56,033 bases of DNA from G020348185 sp964525045 (GCA_964525045.1 CAZGFD010000024.1:1-56033); one strand, 5' to 3'. Shown: positions 34,858 through 45,090, counted from the stretch's first letter. The notes: generated by a model from the sequence alone, not told the origin. Program-made: numbers and translations.

Positions 34858-37481
34858 GCCGTTTTGGGGTCAATGGTCATGCGAAGTACGTGCCGGATCT
34901 TTTCATCAAAATGTTCGGGGAAGAAAATGACCCCTTCTGGAACCCGGTCCCGTATAGTCACGGGTGTTTCAATCTGTCCCTGTGCATTTGAGAGTTTCAC
35001 GCCTCCCCCTTCTTTAACACCTAACCGTTCCGCGTCAACCGGATTCATACTGAGCACTCCCTTATCCTGGACCCGAAGAAGTCCCTTGGCACGAGTAGAA
35101 AACTTTCCGGAATGGTACTGCGTTTGCGTGACGGCCAAAATAAAACTATCGGTTCCATGTTCATTCCTGTCGCCAAGAGTGTATCGAGATGTCACATCTT
35201 CCTGGAACCCGGCATGAACGTAATGATTGATTTGTTCAAGATCGGGCAAGGGTGGGACCGGTGAGGGCCCGAGGGTTCGGGCTCCGGGAATGACACTTCG
35301 AATTTCTTTTCCTATTGCCTTCACATTCTCATATTCGATGGGATGACCCATGGCCAGAGATAGCGCAGAAAAAATCTCCCAATCCGGCCGACTTTCCCCA
35401 ATAGACTCGATGGCCCTTCGAACAGCCTGCACATGTCCTTCCGTGTTGGTAAAGGTTCCATCCTTTTCCGCATACGAACATGACGGCAGGACGACGTGGG
35501 CCAACTGAGCTGTCTCAGTCAAAAACAGTTCCTGGCAGGCTAAAAATTCCAGATTCCCGAGGGCTTGTTCAACTCCCGCCTCCGGAGGTAACGACGCCAC
35601 AGGATTTTCCCCGACGATCAGCATCGCTTTCAGCTTTCCGGATTTGGCATCTTCAAGCATTTGAGTCAAAGATCGTCCGTTTCCAGCCGGGAGGTCCTGT
35701 TCCCAAGCAGAGGCCAACTCTTGACGGCTCTGACCACCCTGTATTTCCCGAGCACCCGGTAAGAATTCAGCAACCGCCCCCATTTCGATCGCGCCTTGAT
35801 CATTATTTTCTTCTGCCAAGGGAGCCAACCCGCATCCCGACCGACTGAGTTTGCCTGTAAGCAAGAGTAAATCTAATAAATTGACCGTCATGCCATAACC
35901 CCCAGGGGCACGAAGGACACCCTGACCGACGAGGAGGACGCCACGATCGGCTTTTTCAAAAGTTCGAGCGGATTCTTTGAAAGACGTAGATGGCAACCCG
36001 GTACGATTTTCGATTTCGGACCATGTGACCTGCCCGATCTGCTCACTGATAGCCTGGACATATTCAGGTGCGCGGTTGGAAAGCTCAGAATCAACCAGCT
36101 CTTCTTCCACCACGGCTTTGACCAACCCCATGACAGCAGTTCCAAACTGATCAGGATTCACAGGAAGGTGATGCGATGCGAGAAGCGCAATATTGCTGAT
36201 CGGGCCTACCGCAGACGTCAACGCCTCAAGGGTGATTAATTGGGCACCGTTCTTTTTGACAGCTTCTTTAACTTTCAAGCCGGTAATCGGATTGGTTTCG
36301 GTGATGTTGGTGCCGACCAGAAGAATCACATCAGCGGAGAGAATGTCTTCGTAGGCGATCGACCAGCTATGCGTTCCTTGTACTCGCCGAAGGGCCTGAA
36401 CAGCATTGATCTGTCCAAACCGGGCACTACTATCCAGTTGATTCGTCCCCAGGACGAGCCGCATGAACTTTTGAAAGACGTAGAGATCTTCGTTGGTACA
36501 GCGGGCCGTAATCAGACCTCCAATCGCATCAGGACCATGCGCCTCTTTGATGCGAATGAATTCATTTGCCACACGTTCCAACGCTTCCTCCCAAGGAACC
36601 TCAACCCATTCCCCATCCTGACGAAGCCTGGGAGTGTGAAGTCGATCAGGATGTTCACTGGCATGTAACCCAAAATATCCCCGAGCGCATAAATCCCCAT
36701 TATTGCGTCCGGCTCCAAAAGTGGAATTGACCTCGATCAATTCATTATTTTTCGTTTGAATCGTGATATGACATCCATCTCCGCAATACCCGCAAATGGT
36801 TTCAGCACGTTTGAGCATCCAGGGGCGATATTCGTACATCGACAGCCGGCTTACCAACGCGCCTACCGGACAAATCTGCACGCAGCCCCCGCAATATTCA
36901 CAATCAAGTTCGTTCCCGCCGAAGGCCACGATTTCAGTCAAGGTACCCCTGTGGGAGGCCGCCAAGGCTTTCACATCCATCACTTCGTCGCAATAGCGCA
37001 CGCAACGCATGCACGTCACACAGCGATTCATTTGCGTTTCGATCAGGGGCCCAAAATATCTTTTTGGGAACACCCGCTTGAGTTCGTGAAACGATCCGGA
37101 TGTCGGCGTGTATTGATGTGAAAAATCCTGAAGGTCACAACGCCCACCCTGATCACACACCGGGCAATCCAGGGGGTGATTGGCCAATATAAGTTCCAGG
37201 ACGGATTGCCGTGCCTGTTCCACATTCGGCGCTGAAGACCGCACCACCATTCCCGGCGCCACAGGTGTACTACAGGAAGTCTGGAGTTTGGGCATCTTTT
37301 CAATTTCAACCAAACACATACGACAGTTGGCGTCCGGTTCCAATTTCGGGTGGTAACAGAAATGTGGAATCATCACCCCTACCCGCCGGGCAGCCTCAAT
37401 GACCAGGGTGCCTTTGGGAACTTGGGTGGCGATGCCATCAATCGTCACCTCGACCATTTCTTTTGTTTCCTTCACAGCCAT
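34858..37481 (-). CDS. nuoG: NADH-quinone oxidoreductase subunit G, 3' end lost in gap
   Basis: 874 residues are visible. Order: N-terminal 2Fe-2S domain (CYHPKLEPDANCRMC), the His-Cys 4Fe-4S segment (HPLDCPVCDQGGRCDLQ), a two-cluster ferredoxin part (CVTCMRCVRYC, CEYCGGCVQICPVGAL), an extra cluster site (CGYCGDGC) and a molybdopterin-oxidoreductase-like domain that ends LRMTIDPKT just before the gap. The presence of the CGYCGDGC motif corresponds to the N7-type cluster site. Any coding after the N run is not reliable. 12 bases behind nuoF. Confidence 0.94.
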
Positions 37482-37493
37482 ACGACCATTAAA

Positions 37494-38789
37494 TTAGAGA
37501 CTCAACACCGGAATTTCAGTTTTTGAAGGTTGCTCCGCTTCGGCCTGTCGAATAAGATCTTCATATTCATCCCGCCAATGTTGGAGGGTACTCAGAACCG
37601 GCGCAATTTCTGCGTCGCCAAAAGCACAAACGGTCCTGCCGCCGATATTCCCGCAAATCGTCGACAGGGTATCGAGATCCTGCATCCGCCCTCCCCCGGC
37701 CCGAATCCGCTGTAAGATTTGGACAATCCAGGAACTTCCTTCCCGACAAGGGGTACATTTTCCACAGGATTCATGATTGAAAAACTCCATCAGTCGAAGG
37801 GCCGCCCAAACCATACTGGTTCCCTCTTCCATGACCGTCACACCACCCGACCCCAACATAGATCCGGCTTTCGCCACGTCTTCAAAGTCCATCTTGACAT
37901 CCAGATGGTTGGGGGTCAGGAAAGGAGCCGACGCTCCCCCTGGAATAAAGGCTTTCAAGGGCTTCTCCGATCGCATTCCCCCGCCATGCTCGTCAATCAA
38001 CTTCCGGAAGGTTGTACCCATGGGCACTTCATAATTTCCAGGTCGTTTTATGTGGCCGCTCAGACAAAAAATCCGCGTGCCGGTACTCTTGGGTGGAGAA
38101 CCGATGGACGCAAACCATTCAGCGCCGCGATTCACGATATGGGGCAAATTAGCCAACGTTTCGACATTATTTACCACGGTTGGCTTTTGATAGAGACCAT
38201 GCGTAGCAGGGAAAGGCGGTTTCGTACGAGGTTTTCCCCGCTTCCCTTCCAACGATTCGAGTAGGGCCGTTTCCTCACCACAAATATACGCTCCGGCTCC
38301 GGCATGAACATACATTTCGATTGCGACCCCACTTCCCAGGACATTGTTTCCCACATATCCGGCTTGCCGCGCCTCCTGAATGGCCCGCTCCAGAATCTGG
38401 AACCCCAACCGGAATTCACCCCGTATATAAATGTAGGCAATCTGAGCCCGGATGGCATAACAGGAAATAGCGATCCCCTCGAGAACTTGATGCGGATCCC
38501 GCTCCATCAATTGTCGATCCTTAAACGTCCCGGGTTCACTTTCGTCCGCATTGCAGCACAAATACCTGGGACCTGGATGGTCTTTTGGAATAAATCCCCA
38601 CTTTACGCCGGTTGGGAATCCCGCCCCACCCCGGCCACGCAGCCCAGAAGCTTTCACCATCTCGATAATATCATTCGGGTCCATGCCTCCGACCACCTTC
38701 CGAAGAGCCTGGTACCCTCCTGTTTGTTCATACTGCGTCAGAGAGCCTGTGTAGCCCGGGGTCTCCATATTTTTCAAAAGAATCTTCAT
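37494..38789 (-). CDS. nuoF: NADH-quinone oxidoreductase subunit F
   Basis: 431 residues, NADH- and FMN-binding subunit. Glycine-rich site GLRGRGGAGFPTGVKW near residues 49-64, CNADESEPGTFKDR (FMN), ICGEETALLESLEG, and the N3 4Fe-4S ligands in SCGKCTPCREG plus a later TVCAFGD. Preceded by a 22-base spacer formed only of the tctgagatttgagatt word repeat. Confidence 0.97.
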   Translation of the reverse strand: MKILLKNMETPGYTGSLTQYEQTGGYQALRKVVGGMDPNDIIEMVKASGLRGRGGAGFPTGVKWGFIPKDHPGPRYLCCNADESEPGTFKDRQLMERDPHQVLEGIAISCYAIRAQIAYIYIRGEFRLGFQILERAIQEARQAGYVGNNVLGSGVAIEMYVHAGAGAYICGEETALLESLEGKRGKPRTKPPFPATHGLYQKPTVVNNVETLANLPHIVNRGAEWFASIGSPPKSTGTRIFCLSGHIKRPGNYEVPMGTTFRKLIDEHGGGMRSEKPLKAFIPGGASAPFLTPNHLDVKMDFEDVAKAGSMLGSGGVTVMEEGTSMVWAALRLMEFFNHESCGKCTPCREGSSWIVQILQRIRAGGGRMQDLDTLSTICGNIGGRTVCAFGDAEIAPVLSTLQHWRDEYEDLIRQAEAEQPSKTEIPVLSL

Positions 38790-38811
38790 TTACTCAATCT
38801 CAAATCTCAGA
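38790..38811. repeat. Word-like repeat forming the whole nuoE-nuoF spacer
   Basis: The spacer reads tctgagatttgagattgag in the transcribed sense, the same words as at 30223-30309 and 53697-53726. It leaves no room for an ordinary ribosome site other than its own gag words. Confidence 0.55.
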
Positions 38812-39333
38812 TTAGCTCACGGGTTCGGGGAACATGAAGGGACCGCTCTTTAATGGACAGGTCCCATGGGTTTTCAGGTCATCGAGAATGCGCCCGACCT
38901 TTTCTTCATTAAGCTGCTCATAATAATCATCATTAACCTGCATCATTGGGCCGGTTCCGCAGGACCCCAAACACTCGACCACACTAAGGGTGAACATTTT
39001 GTCATTCGTGGTTTGCCCGGGGGAGATACCAAGCCGTCGATGAATCCAACCAACCAGATCGTCCGACCCTACCAGCGCGCACATCAAGGATCGACATACC
39101 TGCAAATGAAATTTCCCGATCGGCTTAAGGTGGAACATCGTGTAGAACGTGACCGTCTCATACACTTGGGGTGGCGTCAGTCCCAAAATCTTCCCGATTT
39201 CTTTCATCGCGGATTCGCTGACATAACCCTCTTCCTGTTGGGCCATGTATAACAATGGCAAAAGCGCCGACCGCTTCACCGGGTACCGGGAAAGAAGGTC
39301 CTCAACTTGGTCTTTATATTTATCGAAGATCAT
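38812..39333 (-). CDS. nuoE: NADH-quinone oxidoreductase subunit E
   Basis: 173 residues, thioredoxin-fold 2Fe-2S subunit of the NADH module. N-terminal helical part YPVKRSALLPLLYMAQQEEGY; cluster ligands in VCRSLMC and in VVECLGSCGTGP. Lies 17 bases behind nuoCD and pairs with NuoF to form the NADH-oxidising tip. Confidence 0.95.
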   Translation of the reverse strand: MIFDKYKDQVEDLLSRYPVKRSALLPLLYMAQQEEGYVSESAMKEIGKILGLTPPQVYETVTFYTMFHLKPIGKFHLQVCRSLMCALVGSDDLVGWIHRRLGISPGQTTNDKMFTLSVVECLGSCGTGPMMQVNDDYYEQLNEEKVGRILDDLKTHGTCPLKSGPFMFPEPVS

Positions 39334-39350
39334 AAATAAACAGTATCCGG

Positions 39351-41102
39351 TTACCGGTCACATTCCCCCATCACAATATCGTAGGTGCCAAAAATGGTGA
39401 TGATATCCGAAATCAAGTAGCCCCGGGCCATGAAATCGAAGGCTCCCATATGAATAAATGAGGGTGAGCGAATTTTCATACGATAGGGCCTCGGACTGCC
39501 GTCACTGATCAGAAAGAACCCAAGTTCTCCCTTGGGAACCTCGGTGCCACAATAGGTTTCTGCTTTGGGAGGCTTAAACCCTTGGGTGAAGATTATGAAA
39601 TGATGGATCAGGCTTTCCATATCTCGCATCACGGCCGGCTTGGGTGGCGGGATCACCTTCGAATCCTCTGCGATTACCGGACCTTCCGGGAGTTGATCTA
39701 AACATTGCTCAATAATGCGTGAACTTTGGCGCATTTCTTCGACGCGAATCCAATACCGGTCATAGGTATCCCCATCTTTTCCTACAGGGACTTCCCATTC
39801 AACCCGGTCATACACCCCATACGGTTCCAGTTTTCGAATATCATAGGCCACACCGGACCCTCGAAGAGTCGGACCAGTGAGCCCAAAGTTCACCGCATCC
39901 TCACCTGAAATGACGGCCACCCCTTTCGTTCTGGCCAACCAGATGCGATTTTGTTTCAATAAGGTATCGTAATCCTCAATCCTGTCCGGGAACGTCTTGA
40001 GAAAACTTCGCAAGGCTTCGATGATTTCCGGGGTGAGATCACTGTCAACACCCCCAATGCGATAATAATTCAGGGTCAGACGCGCGCCACAAAGCTTTTC
40101 AAAGAGATCCAACAAAATCTCACGTTCTCGGAAGGTCCAGAAAAAGACGGTCATAGCCCCGATATCCAGAGCTTGAGTGCCCAACCAGAACAGGTGACCC
40201 ACAATACGCTGCATTTCAGCGATTATCGTTCGAATGTACTCCGCACGCTCGGGAATGGTGATTCCCACTAACTTTTCCACGGCCCGCACATACGCATAGT
40301 TATTCGTCATGGCACAGATATAGTCCAACCGGTCTGTGTGCGGAATAATCTGGGTGTAGTGAAGTCCCTCAGCCAATTTCTCGACTCCCCGGTGCAAATA
40401 TCCCAAGTCGGGAATCGCTTTCGATATGCGTTCTCCATCCAATTCGAGAACCACACGAAGAACCCCATGGGTACTGGGGTGTTGAGGGCCCATGTTCAAC
40501 AACATTTCCGTGGTCCGTTTTGAATCAGCCGGACGGTCGCCGGCCATAAATTGATGTCGCTGATCGATTGGAATTTCTTCTTCCGACCATTCACTCACCG
40601 GCTCATCAAGGTTCGGAAGAAAATCAAAACGACTCCGCCATCCCCTTCCCTCAGCCGGAAAATCTTTGCGTAAGGGATGCCCTTCATCATAATCATCCGG
40701 CATTAATATTCGCCGAAGATCCGGGTGCCCGGCAAACCGGATCCCCATCAGGTCATAGACTTCCCGCTCTAAAAAGTCAGCTCCTTTCCAAATATCCGTA
40801 ATGGAAGGAATTGTAGGATCGTCCTCCGTGACCCGGGCTTTGATCCGAATTCTGATACCGTGAGGCAACGACAAAAAATGGTAAATCACTTCGAACCGCT
40901 CAAGATCATCGGGATAGTCCGCGGAACAAATGTCGGTCATGTGATCGAAGGCCATGGATGGATCATCATGGAGAAATCGTGCGATGTCGTGCCAACCCTC
41001 CGGGCTGACCTGAACGGACAGGTCGGATCGACTTGGATCTTCAGAGACCGAAAGCACGGTCGTTGGGAATTTCTTTTTGAGGTTTTCTAAAACACCATGC
41101 AT
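39351..41102 (-). CDS. nuoCD: NADH-quinone oxidoreductase subunits C and D, fused
   Basis: 583 residues. Residues 1-180 are the NuoC (30 kDa) part with DIWKGADFLEREVYDLMGI and GHPLRKDFPAEGR; from about 198 the NuoD (49 kDa) part with NMGPQHPSTHGVLR, GYLHRGVEKLAEG and HTDRLDY. The Arg at position 258 in DRLDY aligns, by my reading, with the bovine NDUFS2 arginine (Arg85) that NDUFAF7 dimethylates. Fusion of C and D is known from many bacteria including E. coli. Its C-terminus (VMGECDR) closes the quinone site region near cluster N2. Confidence 0.97.
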   Translation of the reverse strand: MHGVLENLKKKFPTTVLSVSEDPSRSDLSVQVSPEGWHDIARFLHDDPSMAFDHMTDICSADYPDDLERFEVIYHFLSLPHGIRIRIKARVTEDDPTIPSITDIWKGADFLEREVYDLMGIRFAGHPDLRRILMPDDYDEGHPLRKDFPAEGRGWRSRFDFLPNLDEPVSEWSEEEIPIDQRHQFMAGDRPADSKRTTEMLLNMGPQHPSTHGVLRVVLELDGERISKAIPDLGYLHRGVEKLAEGLHYTQIIPHTDRLDYICAMTNNYAYVRAVEKLVGITIPERAEYIRTIIAEMQRIVGHLFWLGTQALDIGAMTVFFWTFREREILLDLFEKLCGARLTLNYYRIGGVDSDLTPEIIEALRSFLKTFPDRIEDYDTLLKQNRIWLARTKGVAVISGEDAVNFGLTGPTLRGSGVAYDIRKLEPYGVYDRVEWEVPVGKDGDTYDRYWIRVEEMRQSSRIIEQCLDQLPEGPVIAEDSKVIPPPKPAVMRDMESLIHHFIIFTQGFKPPKAETYCGTEVPKGELGFFLISDGSPRPYRMKIRSPSFIHMGAFDFMARGYLISDIITIFGTYDIVMGECDR

Positions 41103-41159
41103 TCAGGTAGACACCTTCAATCAATGGCCCGATGGTGAGGACACCAACAAGACCAGTCG

Positions 41160-41639
41160 CTACTTCACAAAAATTTTCTCTTTTTGGATTTTCTCCTGAA
41201 GTTTGATGAGTCCATCCATCAACGCTTCAGGACGCGGCGGACAACCTGCAACGTAGACATCGACCGGAACTATTTGGTCAACTCCTTGAACCACACTATA
41301 ACTGTTGTAATGGTTGCCCGATGTCGCACAGGAACCCATAGACATGACATAGCGGGGCTCAGCCATCTGATCGTAAATTCGCCGAATGACCGGAGCCATT
41401 TTTCGGCACACCGTCCCAGCCACGATCATGAGATCAGACTGTCGGGGTGAAGCCCGAAATACACCGGCGCCAAAGCGATCGATATCGTATCGAGAGGAAA
41501 CCGACGCAATCATCTCAATGGCGCAACACGCCAAGCCGAACGTCATCGGCCACAATGCGGATTTCCTCGCCCAATTCACAACGAAATCAAGTTGGGTGGT
41601 CACGATATTGGCTTCGAGTTGTCGTTCTAATATGCTCAT
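41160..41639 (-). CDS. nuoB: NADH-quinone oxidoreductase subunit B
   Basis: 159 residues, carries the N2 4Fe-4S cluster next to the quinone site. Ligands: the tandem CC in FGLACCAIEM, the Cys in MGSCATSGNHY and in VAGCPPRPEAL. Separated from nuoCD by 57 bases and from nuoA by 162 bases without a gene. Confidence 0.97.
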   Translation of the reverse strand: MSILERQLEANIVTTQLDFVVNWARKSALWPMTFGLACCAIEMIASVSSRYDIDRFGAGVFRASPRQSDLMIVAGTVCRKMAPVIRRIYDQMAEPRYVMSMGSCATSGNHYNSYSVVQGVDQIVPVDVYVAGCPPRPEALMDGLIKLQEKIQKEKIFVK

Positions 41640-41801
41640 CAGTATTTTTGATGAATGGCTCTAAACTTTGAAATGTCTTGTTGCCAACGAGAAATCCTAA
41701 ATTCTTGGCCCTATTCAGAACCCTTTGATATGGCACTAGAGTTAAAGTTACTTATTTTATCTGGATTACCTTTCATTCCGCTAGGGCTAAAGGCCTATTT
41801 T

Positions 41802-42173
41802 TCAATCCCACTCCAATGCGCCCTTTTTCCATACATACCAATAGCCGACAACAAGAATAGCAATAAATACCCCCATTTCAATAAGTCCCAACAGTCCCAG
41901 CTTCTTGAATACCACAGCCCAGGGAAACATGAAGACAATTTCAATATCAAAAATCACAAACAACATGGCAATAATGTAGTAACGCATGGGGAATTGCACT
42001 CGAGCGTCACTGAACAAGGGACTTCCACTTTCATAAGGCAACAATTTAGCTCGGTAGGGTCGGTGAGGACGCAGGAGAACCCCGATCACCAATGGGGCCA
42101 AACCCGCGATCGCGCCCAATATGGCAAATATGATGATGGGGACATAATTTAAAGGAACGGGATCACCACCCAT
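41802..42173 (-). CDS. nuoA: NADH-quinone oxidoreductase subunit A
   Basis: 123 residues, three-helix ND3 homologue. The loop YESGSPLFSDARVQFPMRYY and the FDIEIVFMFPW helix are typical; the family Cys in the loop (usually YECG) is Ser here. First gene of the nuo operon proper, 188 bases downstream of the MidA-type gene, with a large inverted repeat between. Confidence 0.95.
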   Translation of the reverse strand: MGGDPVPLNYVPIIIFAILGAIAGLAPLVIGVLLRPHRPYRAKLLPYESGSPLFSDARVQFPMRYYIIAMLFVIFDIEIVFMFPWAVVFKKLGLLGLIEMGVFIAILVVGYWYVWKKGALEWD

Positions 42174-42240
42174 ACGTTAAGTTCCTTCGCTCCGAATGAG
42201 GTAATCTAAAAGGGTGGACAGTATCAAAGAAATATGAATA

Positions 42241-42340
42241 TCCAATATCGAACAAGGAATCTTGAATATTCAAGGGAAGAAGGAGTCTTGGTTCATTATC
42301 TTCAACCTTCATAATTCGATATTCCTTATTCGATATTGGA
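42241..42340. repeat. Inverted repeat between the midA-type gene and nuoA
   Basis: Arms tccaatatcgaacaaggaat (42241-42260) and attccttattcgatattgga (42321-42340) are complementary except for one base, around a 60-base loop that itself contains cttgaatattcaag. Placed in the leader of nuoA; could act as attenuator, mRNA stabiliser or a mobile palindrome. Confidence 0.75.
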
Positions 42341-42361
42341 CATTATCTTTAAGTCTTCTCT

Positions 42362-43582
42362 TTATTGAAATTCGGACCTGGTTCCCAATAAGGCTTCTTC
42401 AAAAAAAGGACGGTACCGGAGGCCCTTGAGGGAGGGATCTTGTATTCCTTTATGTTGAATTAAGACTTTAAACGTCTCTCCCATACCATTGGGCCGCATG
42501 AGGTGGATAGCTGATTGAAGTTCCTTGGATTCCTGGTCAAGACCGGCCAGCATCTCTTCGGCTCCAAGGCTCAAAAGAAAACTCATCAAATTGGTATACC
42601 CGGTCACCGACAAACCTGTTCGTTCTCCTGCCAATGCCAGCCCCGAAAAATTCACATGAGCCGTGATGTCTTGCTCTCCAACATGCGCATAGGGTTGATC
42701 CGAAACCGTATGACGGTAATAGCACAGAAGAGTCCCGTCTTTTCTGGGAGATCCATAATAGTCCTGCGCGGTGTGCCCGTAATCAATGGTTAAGACAATT
42801 CCCCTCTCCAGAACACGATCAATTTCTCCTATCCAACGCAGAGCTTCCAAATGGACCTCGGTGGTATACCCCTCGGGGAGATTCACCTGACCATCCTTCA
42901 AGTACGTTGAAATCTTATCTGAAGATGGCGGCCCCAGACGCTCACCAAACCCCTCCCCTTCAACATCCACAAAGACCTCCTTGAGTGACCCATTCTGCAT
43001 CGTCACTCGATGAACGGGAAGCGCGTCAACAAATTCATTGGAAAAAATGACCCCGATCACTTGGCGGTTCTCCAATTCCGACAGGGACGGTGCCCACTGA
43101 ATCGACAATCCTTTTTGCAAAAATTCACCAAGATGATGCTCTTGGGAAGCCCGCATGGCGGGACTGCACTCAATCAAGACATAGCTGAGTCTTGAGAGGA
43201 CTTCAGGTGCCACCATTTCACCTTCTCGGAGAATATCCCGGGCCAGGAGCCCTTTTCCTCCACCCATTTCAAGAACCGACAACTCTGATGGATGATCAAG
43301 TAGGTCATCGACTTCCTGTATCTGTTTGAAGATCGCCTTGGCGAGCAAAGGGTGAACGTCGGGAGCCGTGTAGAAATCCCCGGACCAGCCAATTCGTTCC
43401 CTGCCGGTTTCACGCGCCGTGGCCTCTTGAGAGCCTGACGTCATGTAATACCCGTTCTGAAGGTTATATAAGGCCAATTCCATAAATCGAGCAAAAGTCA
43501 GGCAACCTTTTCGTCTGATCTCAGACTGGATAGTTTGAATGAGTTGAGAATTGCCTTTTTGAACTGAAATTTCTGACCGCAC
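42362..43582 (-). CDS. MidA/NDUFAF7-family SAM-dependent methyltransferase (DUF185)
   Basis: 406 residues, the family size. N-terminal GCLTFARFMELALYNLQNGYY, SAM-binding VLEMGGGKGLLARDIL near residues 103-118, FSNEFVDALPVHRV, LTIDYGHTAQDYY and DITAHVNFSGLA are all standard blocks. Mitochondrial NDUFAF7 dimethylates an arginine of NDUFS2, the NuoD homologue, and is needed for complex I assembly; bacterial members are mostly uncharacterised. Location directly upstream of, and codirectional with, nuoA suggests modification of NuoCD. Cytoplasmic. Confidence 0.9.
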   Translation of the reverse strand: MRSEISVQKGNSQLIQTIQSEIRRKGCLTFARFMELALYNLQNGYYMTSGSQEATARETGRERIGWSGDFYTAPDVHPLLAKAIFKQIQEVDDLLDHPSELSVLEMGGGKGLLARDILREGEMVAPEVLSRLSYVLIECSPAMRASQEHHLGEFLQKGLSIQWAPSLSELENRQVIGVIFSNEFVDALPVHRVTMQNGSLKEVFVDVEGEGFGERLGPPSSDKISTYLKDGQVNLPEGYTTEVHLEALRWIGEIDRVLERGIVLTIDYGHTAQDYYGSPRKDGTLLCYYRHTVSDQPYAHVGEQDITAHVNFSGLALAGERTGLSVTGYTNLMSFLLSLGAEEMLAGLDQESKELQSAIHLMRPNGMGETFKVLIQHKGIQDPSLKGLRYRPFFEEALLGTRSEFQ

Positions 43583-43711
43583 GAGTCACAACTACCCGCA
43601 ATATATTATCTTTTTCTTAGGTGGGGTACCATAAGCCCCATAGGAAGAACAAGTCAAGCTTCCTAAAGGTGTACTTAGGGGAAAGTAAAGGAGCGAAATA
43701 GAAGATGGCGA

Positions 43712-44110
43712 TTACTGAGGGGGGCGGCGTTCCTTGATGGAATTCACAATTCCATTCCGATCAAAACCGATCTCGACTTCCGTTGTTTTCCGGCGGCCCC
43801 GGCTTATGGGAACGCCAACAACTCCAATTGGCGGGACGCCTGTATTCGGATCACTCGCATATTTGGAGAGCGGGTACACCCAACGTTCCGGAGCATTCTC
43901 GGAGTCCGTGGGTTGTGAGACAGACATGGGCTCTCCCAGCACTTTTCGCACATCCTCTTGGGTTGAGCTTCCGATTTTGATTTGAGCCAGCTGGTCTTCG
44001 GTGATGAGATAGCCTCCGGTGCAAGAGGCCAGGAGGAACGGGACCAAGAGTGGAAAAAGTGAAAATAGGGATCGGTGGGTATGATGCGGATTAGGATGGG
44101 AAGGAACCAT
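43712..44110 (-). CDS. BamE/SmpA-like lipoprotein
   Basis: 132 residues. Lipoprotein signal with the lipobox LLASC near residue 29 (FPLLVPFLLASCTGG), then a BamE-type domain: ITEDQLAQIKIGSSTQEDVRKVLGEP, WVYPLSKY, VEIGFDRNGIVNSI. Family members are small periplasmic lipoproteins, BamE of the outer-membrane assembly machine being the best known; this may be BamE or one of its many relatives. It stands alone between the MidA-type gene and the 44.2 kb pair. Confidence 0.8.
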   Translation of the reverse strand: MVPSHPNPHHTHRSLFSLFPLLVPFLLASCTGGYLITEDQLAQIKIGSSTQEDVRKVLGEPMSVSQPTDSENAPERWVYPLSKYASDPNTGVPPIGVVGVPISRGRRKTTEVEIGFDRNGIVNSIKERRPPQ

Positions 44111-44176
44111 TTTGGAAAGGGATTCTTGCTTGCGTTGTAAAATAATCGCTTTTCCTTGGCCTTCACCCTCACCGTG

Positions 44177-44199
44177 CCCTCTCCCTAGAAGGGAGAGGG
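44177..44199. terminator. Hairpin after the 44232-45041 gene
   Basis: Perfect 9-bp stem, ccctctccc / gggagaggg, with a 5-base loop, 33 bases past the stop of the leftward gene. There is no T-run, so it may be a dispersed palindrome that serves as mRNA end. Confidence 0.5.
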
Positions 44200-44231
44200 A
44201 AATTCGCTAGGTAAATCTTGTCTAGTGTGCA

Positions 44232-45041
44232 CTACTTTTTTGAAAACTCAAAATACATTTCAATGTTTCCGTTGGGTTCGACGGTAATTTCTTGTTTTTT
44301 CTCTCCCAGAACCGGATGCCAGACGACCAGTTCATAATGTCCAGGGGGAACATCATCGATGTTGAAATGTCCCTCACGGTCAGAGAGTGAAAAATAGGGG
44401 TTGTCCACCACATAAAATCGATTCTCCATAAAATCGTGTCGATCACAGGTAATCGCAACCACGCTACTATGTTTGAGGTGCCTAGTTGTGAACTCAACTT
44501 CAATGTCCGATCCGGGGAAAATATCCCGATTATGGACGCTTCTCAGTATGGAGGCCTTACGGCCCCTTACAGCGTAGGAATGCAAGACGTGTTTGACCGA
44601 GTCGGTATTTTCCAGGCGAATCAGGTTTTGTGAAGCCAGAACACCGGTGTAGGGCCCGAAGTTACAGGATTTTGTTTGTATTGTCAGGGTCAGCTCATGT
44701 CCCCCTTTATAATGAAAGGCTCCATCGTTCGGAGATTCCCCCCGATGGACGCTGGCTTCGAAAGGCTTTCCTTTTGAGACTCCTTGAAGCATGACGACCG
44801 CTCCTTTCAAGCGATCATTATGCACCTCAACCTTTGAAAGCCATCTCTCTGTCCCACACACATCAGAATTCTTTTTGACTTCAAACCGGAGGGGCTCCGG
44901 GGGTACACCCAGAAAACCAATGTTTCCCGAAATGGTTGCGCCGTTCGTTACTTCTGCGACCTCGTAAGCGAGGGTGGAATCCAAGCCTCCGAAGACCGAA
45001 AGCCATAAACATCCCATTAAAAAAATTGTTTTACGTTTCAT
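44232..45041 (-). CDS. Exported protein with cupredoxin-like and carboxypeptidase-regulatory-like domains
   Basis: 269 residues from ATG 45041, chosen for the signal peptide (MKRKTIFLMGCLWLSVFGG) and the gaggaaggg upstream; a longer frame would overlap the previous gene. A first beta-sandwich (TISGNIGFLG to about residue 200) includes CGTERWL and the late VVAITCDRHDFMENRFYVV, which recalls the Cys-His-Met end of cupredoxins. The last 60 residues (GHFNIDDVPPGHYELVVWHP) are a carboxypeptidase-regulatory-like fold. Probably periplasmic and possibly copper-binding. Follows the channel gene by 49 bases. Confidence 0.7.
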   Translation of the reverse strand: MKRKTIFLMGCLWLSVFGGLDSTLAYEVAEVTNGATISGNIGFLGVPPEPLRFEVKKNSDVCGTERWLSKVEVHNDRLKGAVVMLQGVSKGKPFEASVHRGESPNDGAFHYKGGHELTLTIQTKSCNFGPYTGVLASQNLIRLENTDSVKHVLHSYAVRGRKASILRSVHNRDIFPGSDIEVEFTTRHLKHSSVVAITCDRHDFMENRFYVVDNPYFSLSDREGHFNIDDVPPGHYELVVWHPVLGEKKQEITVEPNGNIEMYFEFSKK

Positions 45042-45090
45042 CGCTGACTTCCCTTCCTCGCTCCCCCAGAAGATGAACCCTCGGCAGGAT

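Noticed and set aside
27184..42173. Alternative complex I type with two nuoM copies, as known in some Nitrospira
   Set aside because: Only one nuoM is present and the order is the ordinary one.
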